A DNA stretch of 64,000 bases from RH-AL1 sp964247745 (GTDB lineage: Bacteria; Pseudomonadota; Alphaproteobacteria; Rhizobiales; Beijerinckiaceae): assembly GCA_964247745.1 (NCBI GenBank), contig CAXTVT010000007.1, positions 8,484 to 72,483 of the forward strand. Direction: 5' to 3'. Position numbers and translations under genes: made by a program. Positions 1 through 9,907 of this stretch are shown in pieces. The notes beneath the pieces were generated by a model. That model searched no databases and was not told the DNA's origin. It saw only the letters and a program-made list of their open reading frames with translations. Each line of letters begins with the position of its first letter. Positions within the stretch are counted from its first letter, which is position 1.

Positions 1-13
1 GCGACGACCGCGT

Positions 14-973
14 TCAGCGCCCCGGCACGGCGTTCTTGTCGGCTCGGCCGCGGCCGAACAATTGCTCGCGCTCGAGGTCGGCGCGCTCGGCGGTGTAGAA
101 GGCGCGCAGGAAGCGTTCGTCGTCCTCGGACGGGATCGAGGTCTCCCAACCGATGCGGCCGCAAATCTTGGCTGTGATCTCCGCGTGCAGCTTGCGCGTC
201 TCCGCCGACGGTGGTTGGCGCAGCAGCTCCTCCAAGACCTGAAGCTCGAAGTTGCCATAGGCCCGCAACTGCTGCGGCGTGAAGGCGTAGGCGGCGACGG
301 TCTCGGTCAGGTCGGGCGCCAGCGCACGCTTGGGCATGGCGATCACCAGGGTCCCGGCAATCAGGTCGCCGGCGCGCAGATGCTCGCGGTTGAAGAAGGG
401 CAGCGCACCGATCGCGGCGATCCAGCCGAAGGTGGCGAGCTGCGACCAGGCTCCGACGCCGCTGGTCGCCGCGAGCGACAGGAACACTTCCGCCGGCAGG
501 AAGACCTCGACCTCGCGGGTGATGTTGCGCGCGACGATCGCCGAGGCGGTGAGGGGGCCGCCGGCGCGGTCGATGACGCGCAGGCCCATGATCCGCTTGC
601 CCGGTGTCTGCCCACGCCAGGCCAGCTCGAAATGCATGAAGTAGAGGTTGCGGAGCAGGAAGGCGAGGAACAGCACGATGGTGGCGGCGATGCCGTCGTC
701 GTCGCCGAGGTCCTTGCCATGGTGCGCCAGCACGGTGAGGATCAGGCCGACGAAGATCACGACGGTGCCGAACATCCAGAACATGAGGTCGAGCAGGAAC
801 GCGCCGAGGCATTCGGAGCGCTCGGCCACGTCGACGCGCAGCGCCACGCCTTCGGGCGTCACGATCTCGTGGGTCCGGCGCCGAGAGCCCTCGAAGAGGA
901 GGGACACGCGGTCGACGGGACGATCGGCGAAGGAGGGCTTCGGCGCGATGGTTTGATCCGCAACCCTTGTCAT
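14..973 (-). CDS. RDD family membrane protein
   Basis: A 319-residue integral membrane protein of the RDD family, whose molecular role is mostly unknown. Hydrophobic segments are seen at about residues 55-83 and 95-115, with a third near 165-195. The family signature is visible as WRGQTPGKRIMGLRVID near residue 120 and as the later RAGDLIAGTLVI. The C-terminal third is soluble and charged. It is the last gene of a minus-strand series (DUF4129, DUF4350, MoxR, DUF58, SpoIIM, RDD) of the MoxR type found in many bacteria. The ATG at 973 lies at the inner edge of a dispersed palindromic repeat (969-1078), so its leader is repeat DNA and the ribosome site is poor. The family call is secure; the start is less so. 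Confidence 0.85.
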   Translation of the reverse strand: MTRVADQTIAPKPSFADRPVDRVSLLFEGSRRRTHEIVTPEGVALRVDVAERSECLGAFLLDLMFWMFGTVVIFVGLILTVLAHHGKDLGDDDGIAATIVLFLAFLLRNLYFMHFELAWRGQTPGKRIMGLRVIDRAGGPLTASAIVARNITREVEVFLPAEVFLSLAATSGVGAWSQLATFGWIAAIGALPFFNREHLRAGDLIAGTLVIAMPKRALAPDLTETVAAYAFTPQQLRAYGNFELQVLEELLRQPPSAETRKLHAEITAKICGRIGWETSIPSEDDERFLRAFYTAERADLEREQLFGRGRADKNAVPGR

Positions 974-1078
974 TCCGGGGCGCCGAAGGCGAACCCGGAA
1001 CCCATCGTGCTCTCCGAAAGGGCTCTCCGCTGAGAGCGCAATGGGTTCCGGGTTCGGCTGCGCCGCCCCCGAACGACA
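969..1078. repeat. Dispersed palindromic repeat, copy 1
   Basis: About 110 bp whose two ends are inverted copies of each other over roughly 43 bp. The left arm begins TGTCATTCCGGGG and contains GAACCCGGAACCCAT. The right arm contains ATGGGTTCCGGGTTCGG and ends GAACGACA. It fills the gap between the SpoIIM and RDD genes and would fold as a long hairpin in RNA. A related copy lies at 35608-35723 and a likely half copy at 20431-20466. Intergenic palindromes of this look are common in Hyphomicrobiales genomes. Confidence 0.75.
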
Positions 1079-1109
1079 GGTATGGGAGCGGATCGGCAGT
1101 CTTCGGCCA

Positions 1110-2173
1110 TCAAAGCGCGGCCTTGATCCGTGTCTCGGCCGCCGCCTTGCCGCGCCCCGAAAGAAAATAGGCCAGCCACAGCACCGCCGTGACGGCGGCG
1201 AAGGCGAAGCGGCCCTCGGTGTTGCCGATCAGCTGCCGGAAGCCGCCTTCGATCAGGCCGGCGACGAAGAGCATCAGCACGGCGCCGCCGCCGAGTTGCG
1301 CGGCCTCGCGGCCGTGGCGCGCCAGGTTGTCCAGCCGCGCATATCGGCCGGGGAAGAGGATCTTGTCGGCGAGCACCAAGCCGCCGGCGCCGGCGAGGAT
1401 CACCGCGCCCATCTCGGTGACCCCGTGGATCGACAGCCACGCGAGGAAGTCGACGAGCAGGCCGCGTCGCGCGTGGATTTCGATGAAGGCTCCCATGACG
1501 ATGCCGTTGTAGAGCAGCAGCAGCAGCGTCGGGACGCCGGCGAGGAAGCCGAGGCCGAAGGCCGTGAGCGCGATGATGGCGTTGTGCCGGAACAGGCTGT
1601 TGGCGAAGACGACGAACGACTTGGCGAAGCCCGGCCACGGCGCGAAGATCTCCTCGTCGCGCAGCTGGGCGGCGGTGCTCGAGGGCCCGCGGCCGTTGGA
1701 ATAGTCGCTCCCGACGAAGGCCGAGAACCAGTCGGTGTCGGCGTGCACCAGCATGATCCCGGCCGCCACGCCGACGGCGGTCGCGACGACGGCGATGAGA
1801 ATGTGCCAGCGCGCGGCGCGCACCGCCGCCGGAAAGCCGCGCGCGAGGAAGGCGGCGAGACTTTCCGCCGCCGTGCTGCGCGGCCCGTAGACGGCGAGGT
1901 AGGCACGCAGCGAGAGGTCCTCGGGTAGCGCAGAAGATGGCGGTCGAGCGCGATGCTGCGCGCCACCGACAGGGAGGAGACGACGCCGCGATAGAGGATC
2001 GGCAGGCGATGCATCGCCTCGGCGTCCGGGCCGGCGATGCCGCGCTTGTCGATGGTTGCGAGGATCGTCTCGAGCTCGCTCCAGGCGGCCTCGCGGCCCT
2101 TGCGGAACTCCGCGCTGCGCAGCACCAGCGCCGGCCTTCGGTTCGGCTCCAGACCGGGACTGTCGCGCGTCAA
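1110..2173 (-). pseudogene. Stage II sporulation protein M-like gene, frameshifted
   Basis: A SpoIIM/DUF95 membrane protein gene of the MoxR operon, with its reading frame broken once. From the TTG at 2173 (a TTGA overlap with the DUF58 stop) the protein reads through REAAWSELETILATIDKRG and ARSIALDRHLLRYP, to about 1924. It then continues only in another frame as DLSLRAYLAVYGPRSTAAES, and on into RAARWHILIAVVATAVG with several membrane helices, to the stop at 1110. One base appears to be missing near 1921-1925 (CCGAGGAC where CCGGAGGAC would keep frame). Both halves match the family and have good codon use. Either the gene is recently inactivated or the assembly lost a base. A shorter product starting at 1823 is possible. 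Confidence 0.75.
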
Positions 2174-3476
2174 ATCTGGCCTCGCTGCTTGACGAGAAGA
2201 TACCTGTTGACGAGCCCGCTCGAAAGGCCGCGCACCGGCACGTCGAGGACGTGGACGCCCATGCGCGCGATCGTCTCCAGCACGATGGCGCGATCGCGCA
2301 GGACGTCGTGGGTGATGACGGATCGTGCCACCGGCTCGAAGCCGGTCGGCTCGGCGCGGATCATCCGCGTCATCTCCGGATCCTGCAGCGTGACGAAGAT
2401 CACCGCGTGCTTGTTGGCGATGCGCGCCAGGCTCTCCACCAGCAACTGCGCCGTGATCGTGTCGACGAACTCCGTGAACAGCACGACGAGCGCGCGTCGC
2501 TTCAGGCGTTGGTTCAGCTCGGCGAGGCCGAGCGTGAAGTTCGTCTCCTCGTTGGAATAAGCCAGCCCCGCGACGCCCTGCTGCAGCCGCGACAGGGTGG
2601 AGAGCCCCGCGGCCGGCGCGATGAACTGGCGTACCACCCCATCGAAGGCGAAATCGCCGACGAGGTCGCCGGCGCGCAGCGAGACCCAGCCGAGCAGGAG
2701 CGCCGCCTCGATGGCGTGGTCGAGCCGCGTCTTGCCTTCGATCGGCTCGAGCATCAGGTGGCCGGTGTCGAAGGCCAGCACGATCTGATGGTTGCGCTCG
2801 GTGCGGAACACCTTGGACAGCAGCTTGGCGTGGCGCGCCGAGCGCTTCCAATCGATATGGCGGTTGTCCAGCCCGGCGACGTGGTCGCGCAGCGTCTCGA
2901 ACTCGGCTCCCTCGCCCTTCTGCTGCTGGACCTTGGTGCCGAAACGGGACTCGTGATCGATCACGTGCAGCGCCGCGCCCCGCAGGCCTCGGAGGATCGG
3001 CACCACGTGGATCGTGCGGTCGAGCGCCTTGCGCCAGCGCCGCTCGACGAGGCCGAGCGGCCCGCGCCACCGCAGCCACAGCGCGTCGAGTCCGATCGTG
3101 CCACGCCGCTCGGAGCGCACGGGAAGGTCGACCGCGACGCGCCCGCCCGCGCTCGCGGCCGTGACGCGGACCGGAAGCTCGGCGTCGCCGCTCTGCTCCA
3201 GCACCAGGGTGAACGGCGTGCGCCGAGTGCGCGGCGGCAGCGACAGCGCGACGCGCACGCTGCCAGCCTCGCCGACCGGCAGCCGCCGGGGCTCGGCCAC
3301 CGCGACGTCGACGCGGCGGCGGTCCAGCATCATCAGCGCGTCGGCGGCGATCACCACGAGCGCCATCAGCGAGTAGGCGATCGGCGCGATCCAGAGCGCC
3401 CGGTCGTAGACGATGATCAGGAACGCGACCGGGATGCCGATCGTGAACAGGCCTACCGCGCGGGGCGTCGGCCGGA

Positions 3477-3480
<4 letters not shown>
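2170..3480 (-). CDS. DUF58 domain-containing protein
   Basis: A 436-residue protein with two N-terminal membrane segments (about residues 10-45), a beta-rich middle, and a DUF58 core around residues 190-280, where DWKRSARHAKLLSKVF is the recognisable family stretch. A von Willebrand-like region follows (IVLAFDTGHLM, then VVLFTEFVDTITAQLL). DUF58 proteins nearly always accompany MoxR ATPases and are thought to be their membrane-anchored partners, possibly in metal insertion or envelope protein maturation; the exact substrate is unknown. Its ATG overlaps the MoxR stop by 4 bp (3477-3480) and its stop overlaps the SpoIIM-like start, so the three genes are probably translationally coupled. Confidence 0.9.
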
Positions 3481-4413
<933 letters not shown>

Positions 4414-4433
<20 letters not shown>

Positions 4434-5688
4434 CCAGAAGGTCCTTCTTCCAGCGATGCATGTCCCGCGCGTCCCTGAACAGCCGCGCGAGGAGCTGCGA
4501 TCGACCACCGCCGCCGGCGAGGCGGCTGCGCTCCAGGATCTCGGCCGACTTCGGCTCGACCGCGCGGGCCGCGCCGACCCGGTCGAGCCAGACCGCCAGC
4601 GCGATATCGTCGAGATTGGGCGGCGCGTGGAGCGCGCGTCCGGCGTCCTGCAGCTCGAGCCGGATGTAGCGGCGCAGCACGACGCCCTGGTGACCGGCGC
4701 GGTCCATCAGCGCGGCGATGTTGTCGATAAGGCGGGTCTTGCCGAGCGCATAGGCCGGCGGTGCCTTCTCCGAGCCGCCGAACCGCGCCGTGGTCGCTAG
4801 CAGCAGCAGCGCGATGGCGACCAGGGCTTGCCCCAGCACGATATTGTAGGGGAACTGGAACAGCAGCTCGAGCGGGCTGCGCTTCTCGACGGAGCCGCCA
4901 TGCACCGACTCGTCGAAGACGATCGCCTTGCGGCCGTTCCACAGCAGCCGCACGAGCGCGGCGGCGAAGCTTGCGTTGGCGGGGTCGGCGATGCCGTGGT
5001 TCTCGAGCGGGTCGGGATCGGCCAGCACGTAGATGTGCTGGTCGCTCGGCGTCTCGACTTCGGCGAGCAGCATGCGGTCCGCGCTGCCGATGATCGGCAC
5101 CAGACCCGGTCCCGAGATCACCTGCGTGTCGGGGCCCAGCATCGGCAGGGCGGCGATGCGGCTCGTTCCCGGCCGGAGGGGATCGGCCCGTCGGGTGACC
5201 ACGGCATCGGCATCGAGCAGGCGCATGATCCGCTGCACGGCGCCGAGGTCGAGCAGGCCGGTCTGGCGGACCCAGCCGTCATGGGTGTGGTCGCGCTCGC
5301 CCCAGTATTTCGGCAGCACGACCAGCACGTCGGGGCCGGCGTCGAGGTCGAGCGAGGCGGGCGTCTTGTTGAGCGAAGTGGAGGGCTCCTGGACGATCAG
5401 AAGGCCGGTGTCCTTGATGCTCTTGGCCGCCTCGGCCTTGGTATAGCCGACCGGCAGGTCGAGCTTCTGGAGCAGGCTGAAGAAGCCGAGGTGGCCGATG
5501 GCGGAGGGTGACGCGCGTGTCGCGCGGTAGCCGCCTTCGTCCTCCTTGACCTGCGCGGACAGCACGACCGAGAGCGCGAAGATCGCCACCAGGCCGGCGA
5601 CCAAGAAGCCGACGACGACGGGCGAGAAGGGGCCGCGCTCGCTCACGGTCGGCTCATGCCGCGACGGCCATCCGCCGATCCGGCTCAC
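4414..5688 (-). CDS. DUF4350 domain-containing membrane protein
   Basis: A 424-residue protein with an N-terminal membrane segment (VVVGFLVAGLVAIFALSVVL, about 24-43), a soluble DUF4350 region (about 55-240, with LDLDAGPDVLVVLPKYWGERD), and a second membrane segment near 288-305. DUF4350 proteins sit in MoxR operons; they look like periplasmic or membrane partners and have no known activity. The given start overlaps the DUF4129 stop by 35 bp. A GTG at 5648-5646 (VSERGPFSPVV), just past that stop, is an equally credible start and would remove 14 residues. Family and operon position are clear; biochemical function is not. Confidence 0.85.
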
Positions 5689-6376
5689 GAGGATCGAGCA
5701 TCGCCGCGATCAGTCCCTCGTAGCTCGCCTTGCAGGCGGCGTAGTCCTCCGGGGACGACGGCTTGGCCCCGAAATGCGCGAACTCGACCCGGCGGATGAG
5801 GTCGGCGAGTGCCTCGCGGCCGCCCTCGGGCAGGGTCAGTCTCGCCAGGATCTCGCGGCTGGTGAGGGAATCGGCGAAGCTGATGCCGAGCTGGCGACGC
5901 AGCTCGACGAGGCTGCGCAGCAAGAGCAGGTGGATCGCCTCGGCGACACGGCCCGAGGCCGCCAGCTCGTCCGCCTCGTCGCCGGCCTGGACCATGCGCT
6001 CGGCGGCCTCGACGCTCCCCGACGGTTTGGCGGCGACCTCGGCCTCGGTCCTGTCGCGCCGGGAGAAGCCCGGCACGTAGTCCTTGAGGGCGTAGAGAAC
6101 GAGCGCGACGGCGACCGCGATGGCGCCCCAGAGGATGCTCTCGGCGCCCGGGATCCTCAGGTTCGCGTCCGACGACGTGTCGCCGTTCTTGTTTTTTCTG
6201 TCGACCGCGGGGTCGCCCGGCAGTTTCGTTTGAAGGTCGAGGTCCTCGACCAGCTGCCGCACCACGGCACCGGGCTCCGACGATGGCGCCGTCGCGCCGG
6301 CCGCGATCGGTGCCACGACGGTGCCGAGCACAATCACGCAGGCGACAATCGAAGACTTGCAATGACGACCGTGCAT
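5654..6376 (-). CDS. DUF4129 domain-containing membrane protein
   Basis: A 240-residue protein that opens the MoxR-type operon. An N-terminal hydrophobic stretch (about 9-28) looks like a signal or anchor. A single membrane helix (AIAVAVALVLYALKDYVPGF) lies near residues 84-103, and the rest is a helical DUF4129 domain, including AIHLLLLRSLVELRRQLGIS and RRVEFAHFG. The domain is found with MoxR, DUF58 and DUF4350 genes and, in other bacteria, attached to transglutaminase-like proteins. No enzyme residues can be assigned. The ATG at 6376 is the first in frame, and about 120 bp separate it from the PilZ gene on the same strand. Confidence 0.85.
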   Translation of the reverse strand: MHGRHCKSSIVACVIVLGTVVAPIAAGATAPSSEPGAVVRQLVEDLDLQTKLPGDPAVDRKNKNGDTSSDANLRIPGAESILWGAIAVAVALVLYALKDYVPGFSRRDRTEAEVAAKPSGSVEAAERMVQAGDEADELAASGRVAEAIHLLLLRSLVELRRQLGISFADSLTSREILARLTLPEGGREALADLIRRVEFAHFGAKPSSPEDYAACKASYEGLIAAMLDPREPDRRMAVAA

Positions 6377-6494
6377 TCAGCGGCCCAAGCTTCAAAGGCT
6401 TTTGATTAGCCGAGGCCGCGTTGTTTGGCGAATGCAATCTGGCTCGTGGATCGACCCCGCACCGTCGTCGAGGTCGGCTCGCCTGCGCGAAAAC

Positions 6495-6764
6495 CTACGA
6501 GCGGACGAAGACCACGCCGGCGGCTCGACCGCGCCGCCAGCGCAGCTCCACCAGCCGTTCGTCGGGATGATCGTCGGTCAGCGGGAGGCGGAGGCGGAAG
6601 CGCGCGGGCAGATCGGCCGCCGCATCGAGCGCCAGACCGGCGCCGCGTTCGGACAGGTCGACGACGCGACAGGGTATCATGGCGTCGTTCTCCACGACGC
6701 GGATCGAGGCCTCGATGGCGCAGCGGTCGCGCTCTGCTTGCGCCCGTCTCTCCACGATCATCAT
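6495..6764 (-). CDS. PilZ domain-containing protein
   Basis: An 89-residue single-domain PilZ protein, a fold that often binds cyclic di-GMP. The RxxxR part is represented by the N-terminal ERRAQAERDRC region, and the second motif is visible as VVDLSERGAGLAL (canonical form D/NxSxxG). Two in-frame ATG codons (6764 and 6761) are adjacent and either may serve. The gene stands alone between rlmN upstream and the MoxR operon downstream, so its target pathway cannot be inferred. The arginine motif is only partly canonical, so c-di-GMP binding is likely but not certain. Confidence 0.85.
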   Translation of the reverse strand: MMIVERRAQAERDRCAIEASIRVVENDAMIPCRVVDLSERGAGLALDAAADLPARFRLRLPLTDDHPDERLVELRWRRGRAAGVVFVRS

Positions 6765-6875
6765 AATCTTCCCAAGCCGACTTTACGTTACGACACGCCC
6801 GATTAAGAGATCGTTGCGCGGCACTCCTCGCCGTCGCCGACGATGCTGCCCTAGATCCGATGGACGTCGTCCGGC

Positions 6876-8096
6876 CTATTCCTCCACCGCCAGCACCGCC
6901 CGCGCCCGGAGCTTCTCGGTCTCGCTCTTCAATTGGCCGCAGGCGGCGAGAATGTCGCGACCGCGCGGCGTGCGGACCGGGCTGGCGTAGCCTGCGTCGA
7001 AGACAATGTCGGAGAAACGCTCGATCGTGCCCCAGTCCGAGCACTCGTAGGCCGTGCCGGGCCAGGGATTGAAGGGGATCAGGTTGATCTTGGCCGGAAT
7101 GCCCTTCAGCAGCCGCACCAGCTCGCGCGCCTCGGCCGGGCTGTCGTTGACGCCCTTCAGCATCACGTATTCGAAGGTGATGCGCCGCGCGTTGGATGCG
7201 CCGGGATAGCTGCGGCAGGCGGCGAGCAGATCCGCCAGCGGGTACTTCTTGTTGAGCGGCACCAGCACGTCGCGCAGGTCGTCGCGCACGGCGTGGAGCG
7301 AGATCGCCAGCATCGCGCCACCGTCGCGGCCAAGCGGCTCCATCTGCGGCACGACGCCGGCGGTCGAGACCGTGATGCGGCGCCGCGACAGCGAAAGCCC
7401 GTCGCCGTCCGAGATCGTGCCGAGCGCGTCGCGCACGTTCTCGAAATTGTAGAGCGGCTCGCCCATCCCCATGAAGACGACGTTGGAGATCGCCCGCGAG
7501 CTGGCGCCGGGGATCAGCCCGTCCGTCGGCGGGGTCAGACCGGGATAGTCGCCGAGCCGGTCGCGCGCGACCACCACCTGCGCTGCGATCTCGGCGGCGG
7601 AGAGGTTGCGCACCAGCTTCTGCGTACCGGTGTGGCAGAAGGCGCAGGTCAGCGTGCAGCCGACCTGGCTCGAGATGCACAGCGTGCCGCGATCGTTTTC
7701 GGGGATGTAGACGATCTCGACTTCGGAGCCGCGGCCGTGGGCCGTGCGATCCTGGAGGTGCGGCGGCAGGCGGATCAGCCATTTGCGGGTGCCGTCGGCG
7801 GACACCTGCTCGGTGACGACCTCGGGGCGTGCCAGCGTGTAGGCCTCGGCGAGCCGGCCGCGCAGCACCTTCGAGACGTTGAGCATGGCGTCGAACGAGA
7901 TGACGCCCTGGAAGTAGATCCACTGCCACAGCTGGCTGACGCGCATGCGCCGCTCGCGCTCGGGCACGTCGATCGCCGCCAGCGCGTCCGCGAGACCCGC
8001 GCGGGTCAGGCCGACGAGCGACGATCTCGCCATCGCGACCGGTGCGGACGTGTGCGTGGCGGGCGCAGGCGCGAAATCTTCGAGAGTGGCGGGCAT
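6876..8096 (-). CDS. rlmN: 23S rRNA (adenine-2503-C2)-methyltransferase RlmN
   Basis: A 406-residue radical SAM methyltransferase that methylates C2 of A2503 in 23S rRNA (and A37 of some tRNAs in the family). The radical SAM cluster motif CAFCHTG is visible in SQVGCTLTCAFCHTGTQ near residue 150. Other family landmarks are GMGEPLYNFENV, ISLHAVRDDLRDVLVPLNK and the C-terminal TPRGRDILAACGQL, whose cysteine is the methyl-carrying residue expected in RlmN. Length and order are normal for the family. The N-terminal 30 residues are low in conservation but contain no better start. Confidence 0.97.
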   Translation of the reverse strand: MPATLEDFAPAPATHTSAPVAMARSSLVGLTRAGLADALAAIDVPERERRMRVSQLWQWIYFQGVISFDAMLNVSKVLRGRLAEAYTLARPEVVTEQVSADGTRKWLIRLPPHLQDRTAHGRGSEVEIVYIPENDRGTLCISSQVGCTLTCAFCHTGTQKLVRNLSAAEIAAQVVVARDRLGDYPGLTPPTDGLIPGASSRAISNVVFMGMGEPLYNFENVRDALGTISDGDGLSLSRRRITVSTAGVVPQMEPLGRDGGAMLAISLHAVRDDLRDVLVPLNKKYPLADLLAACRSYPGASNARRITFEYVMLKGVNDSPAEARELVRLLKGIPAKINLIPFNPWPGTAYECSDWGTIERFSDIVFDAGYASPVRTPRGRDILAACGQLKSETEKLRARAVLAVEE

Positions 8097-8163
8097 GGAG
8101 GAGAGATAGCATTTCTCTCCCGTTTTGTCAGAGCTGGGTCGCGCGCCGAGGAACGCGGTGCGC

Positions 8164-8490
8164 TCAGACGGCGATCGTCACAAGGCCGCCGTCCAGCTTC
8201 ACCGGATAGGTTTTCGCCGGCTTCGGCTGCATTTTGAGGAACAGCAGCTTGGCTTTCTCCAGCGGTTCGCCCGTCTTCAGGTCGAAGGCGGCATCGTGCA
8301 TGCGGCACGTCACCTTGTCGCCGTGGAGCGTGCCCTTGCAGAGATCGAAGCCCATGTGCGGGCACTTGCGCTGGATCGCGTAGAAGGTGCCGTCCACGTT
8401 GGCGAGCAGGATCTTCTGACCCGCGACGTCGACACCCTTCATCGTGCCGGGCGTGACGTCGGCTGCGGAGCAGGCGGACACGAAATCCAT
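8164..8490 (-). CDS. Rieske (2Fe-2S) ferredoxin-like protein
   Basis: A 108-residue single-domain Rieske protein. Both cluster motifs are seen: CPHMGFDLCKG for the first Cys-His pair, and CRMHDAAFDLKTGE for the second. That gives the C-x-H ... C-x2-H ligand set of an electron-transfer ferredoxin or of the ferredoxin part of an oxygenase. The start at 8490 (MDFVSACSAADV) is chosen because the 17 residues upstream look like leader sequence. No oxygenase or reductase gene lies next to it, so its partner is unknown. It sits between the CNNM/CorC gene and rlmN on the same strand. Confidence 0.85.
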   Translation of the reverse strand: MDFVSACSAADVTPGTMKGVDVAGQKILLANVDGTFYAIQRKCPHMGFDLCKGTLHGDKVTCRMHDAAFDLKTGEPLEKAKLLFLKMQPKPAKTYPVKLDGGLVTIAV

Positions 8491-8592
8491 GGCATACCTC
8501 TTCGGTCGTGAGCCGAGGAGATGGGGCGATACCGCGCCCAAGGCATCGGCAAGGTAGGTTTTTTGGCGTCGGAGCCGCGGACGCGGACGTGC

Positions 8593-9885
8593 TTATCTTG
8601 CCGGCGCCGGAACGATGCGCATCGTCGTGATGCGGTTGCGCACCTTGCGCTGAACCTCGAAGCGGAACCGGTGGAAGGTGAACACCTGTCCCGTCTCGGG
8701 AATGGCGCGGGCCTCGTGGATCACCAGGCCGGCGATGGTGGTGGCCTCCTCGTCGGGCAGGTCCCAGGCCATGACGCGGTTGAGGTCGCGGATCGGCACC
8801 GACCCCTCGACGATCACCGAGCCGTCCGGCTGCGGCCGCACGCCCTGAATGGCGAGGTCGTGCTCGTCGCGGATGTCGCCGACGATCTCCTCGATGATGT
8901 CTTCCAGGGTGACTAGGCCCAGAACCACGCCGTACTCGTCGACCACCAGGGCGAAATGCGTCTTGCGGCGGCGGAAGGCCTGCAGCTGGTCCTTGAGCGA
9001 GGTCGTCGCCGGAATGAACCAGGGCTCGGCCGCCACCTTGGCGACGTCGAGATGCGCCACGTCGCCCTCGGCGGCGGCGAGCGCGCGCACGAGATCCTTG
9101 GCATGCAGCACGGCGACGATGTTGTCGGGGTCCCCGCGCCATAGCGGCAAGCGGGAGTAGGGTGAGGCGATCACCTCGCGCACCAGTTCGGCCGGCGGCA
9201 GGTCGGCGTCGATCGCGGTCATCGCCGTGCGGTGCACCATCGTGTCGTAGACGGTGAGGTCGCCCAGCTCGAGCAGGCCGCCGAACATGTCGCGGTCCGA
9301 GCGCTCGACATTGCCCTCCTTGTGCAGGAGGTCGACGGCGCTCTTCAGCTCCTCCGCGCCCGACAGGATGGACACGCGTTCGTCGGTCTTGGTGCCGAAC
9401 AGCCGCAGCATGAAGCGCACCAGCACCTCGATGGCGAGCAGCACGGGGCCGAAGATCGCCACGATCGGCACGAGCACGCGGGCGAACAGCAGCGACACCC
9501 GGTCGGCGTTGTTGATGGCGACCGTCTTGGGCAGCACCTCGGCGAACACCAGCAGCAGCACCGTCATGATGGCGGTGGCCCAGACCGCCCCCTGCTCGCC
9601 GATCACGACGAGCAGCACGCTGGTCATGAACGCCGACGAGCCGATGTTGACCAGCGTGTTGCCGAGCAGCGTCGTGCCGATCAGACGTTCGCGCCGGCGC
9701 AGCAGCCGGTTGACCAGCGCCGCGCGCTTGTCGCCGTTGCGCTCCAGCGCGTGCATGCGTGCGCGCGAGGCACCGGTCAGCGCCGTCTCCGAGGCGGCGA
9801 AGAACGCCGACATCGCGATGCAGAAGACGATGATCGCCACCGCGACGTAGATGTCGACGGGCAGCGTCGGCTTCACCGCGTGCAT
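8593..9885 (-). CDS. CNNM/CorC-type membrane transporter (hemolysin family)
   Basis: A 430-residue protein with the three-part CorC/CNNM layout. A DUF21 membrane region is at about residues 8-190, with FFAASETALTGASRARM as the typical opening. A CBS pair follows at about 205-330 (YDTMVHRTAMTAIDADLPP, then FALVVDEYGVVLGLVTLEDI). A CorC_HlyC domain is at the C-terminus. Relatives are linked to magnesium or cobalt efflux and to membrane repair; the hemolysin name is historical. It ends about 100 bp before the Rieske gene and starts 22 bp after the aroKB stop, so it may be co-transcribed with aroKB. Confidence 0.93.
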   Translation of the reverse strand: MHAVKPTLPVDIYVAVAIIVFCIAMSAFFAASETALTGASRARMHALERNGDKRAALVNRLLRRRERLIGTTLLGNTLVNIGSSAFMTSVLLVVIGEQGAVWATAIMTVLLLVFAEVLPKTVAINNADRVSLLFARVLVPIVAIFGPVLLAIEVLVRFMLRLFGTKTDERVSILSGAEELKSAVDLLHKEGNVERSDRDMFGGLLELGDLTVYDTMVHRTAMTAIDADLPPAELVREVIASPYSRLPLWRGDPDNIVAVLHAKDLVRALAAAEGDVAHLDVAKVAAEPWFIPATTSLKDQLQAFRRRKTHFALVVDEYGVVLGLVTLEDIIEEIVGDIRDEHDLAIQGVRPQPDGSVIVEGSVPIRDLNRVMAWDLPDEEATTIAGLVIHEARAIPETGQVFTFHRFRFEVQRKVRNRITTMRIVPAPAR

Positions 9886-9907
9886 AGGTCGCCGTCCGGC
9901 ATGGGTC

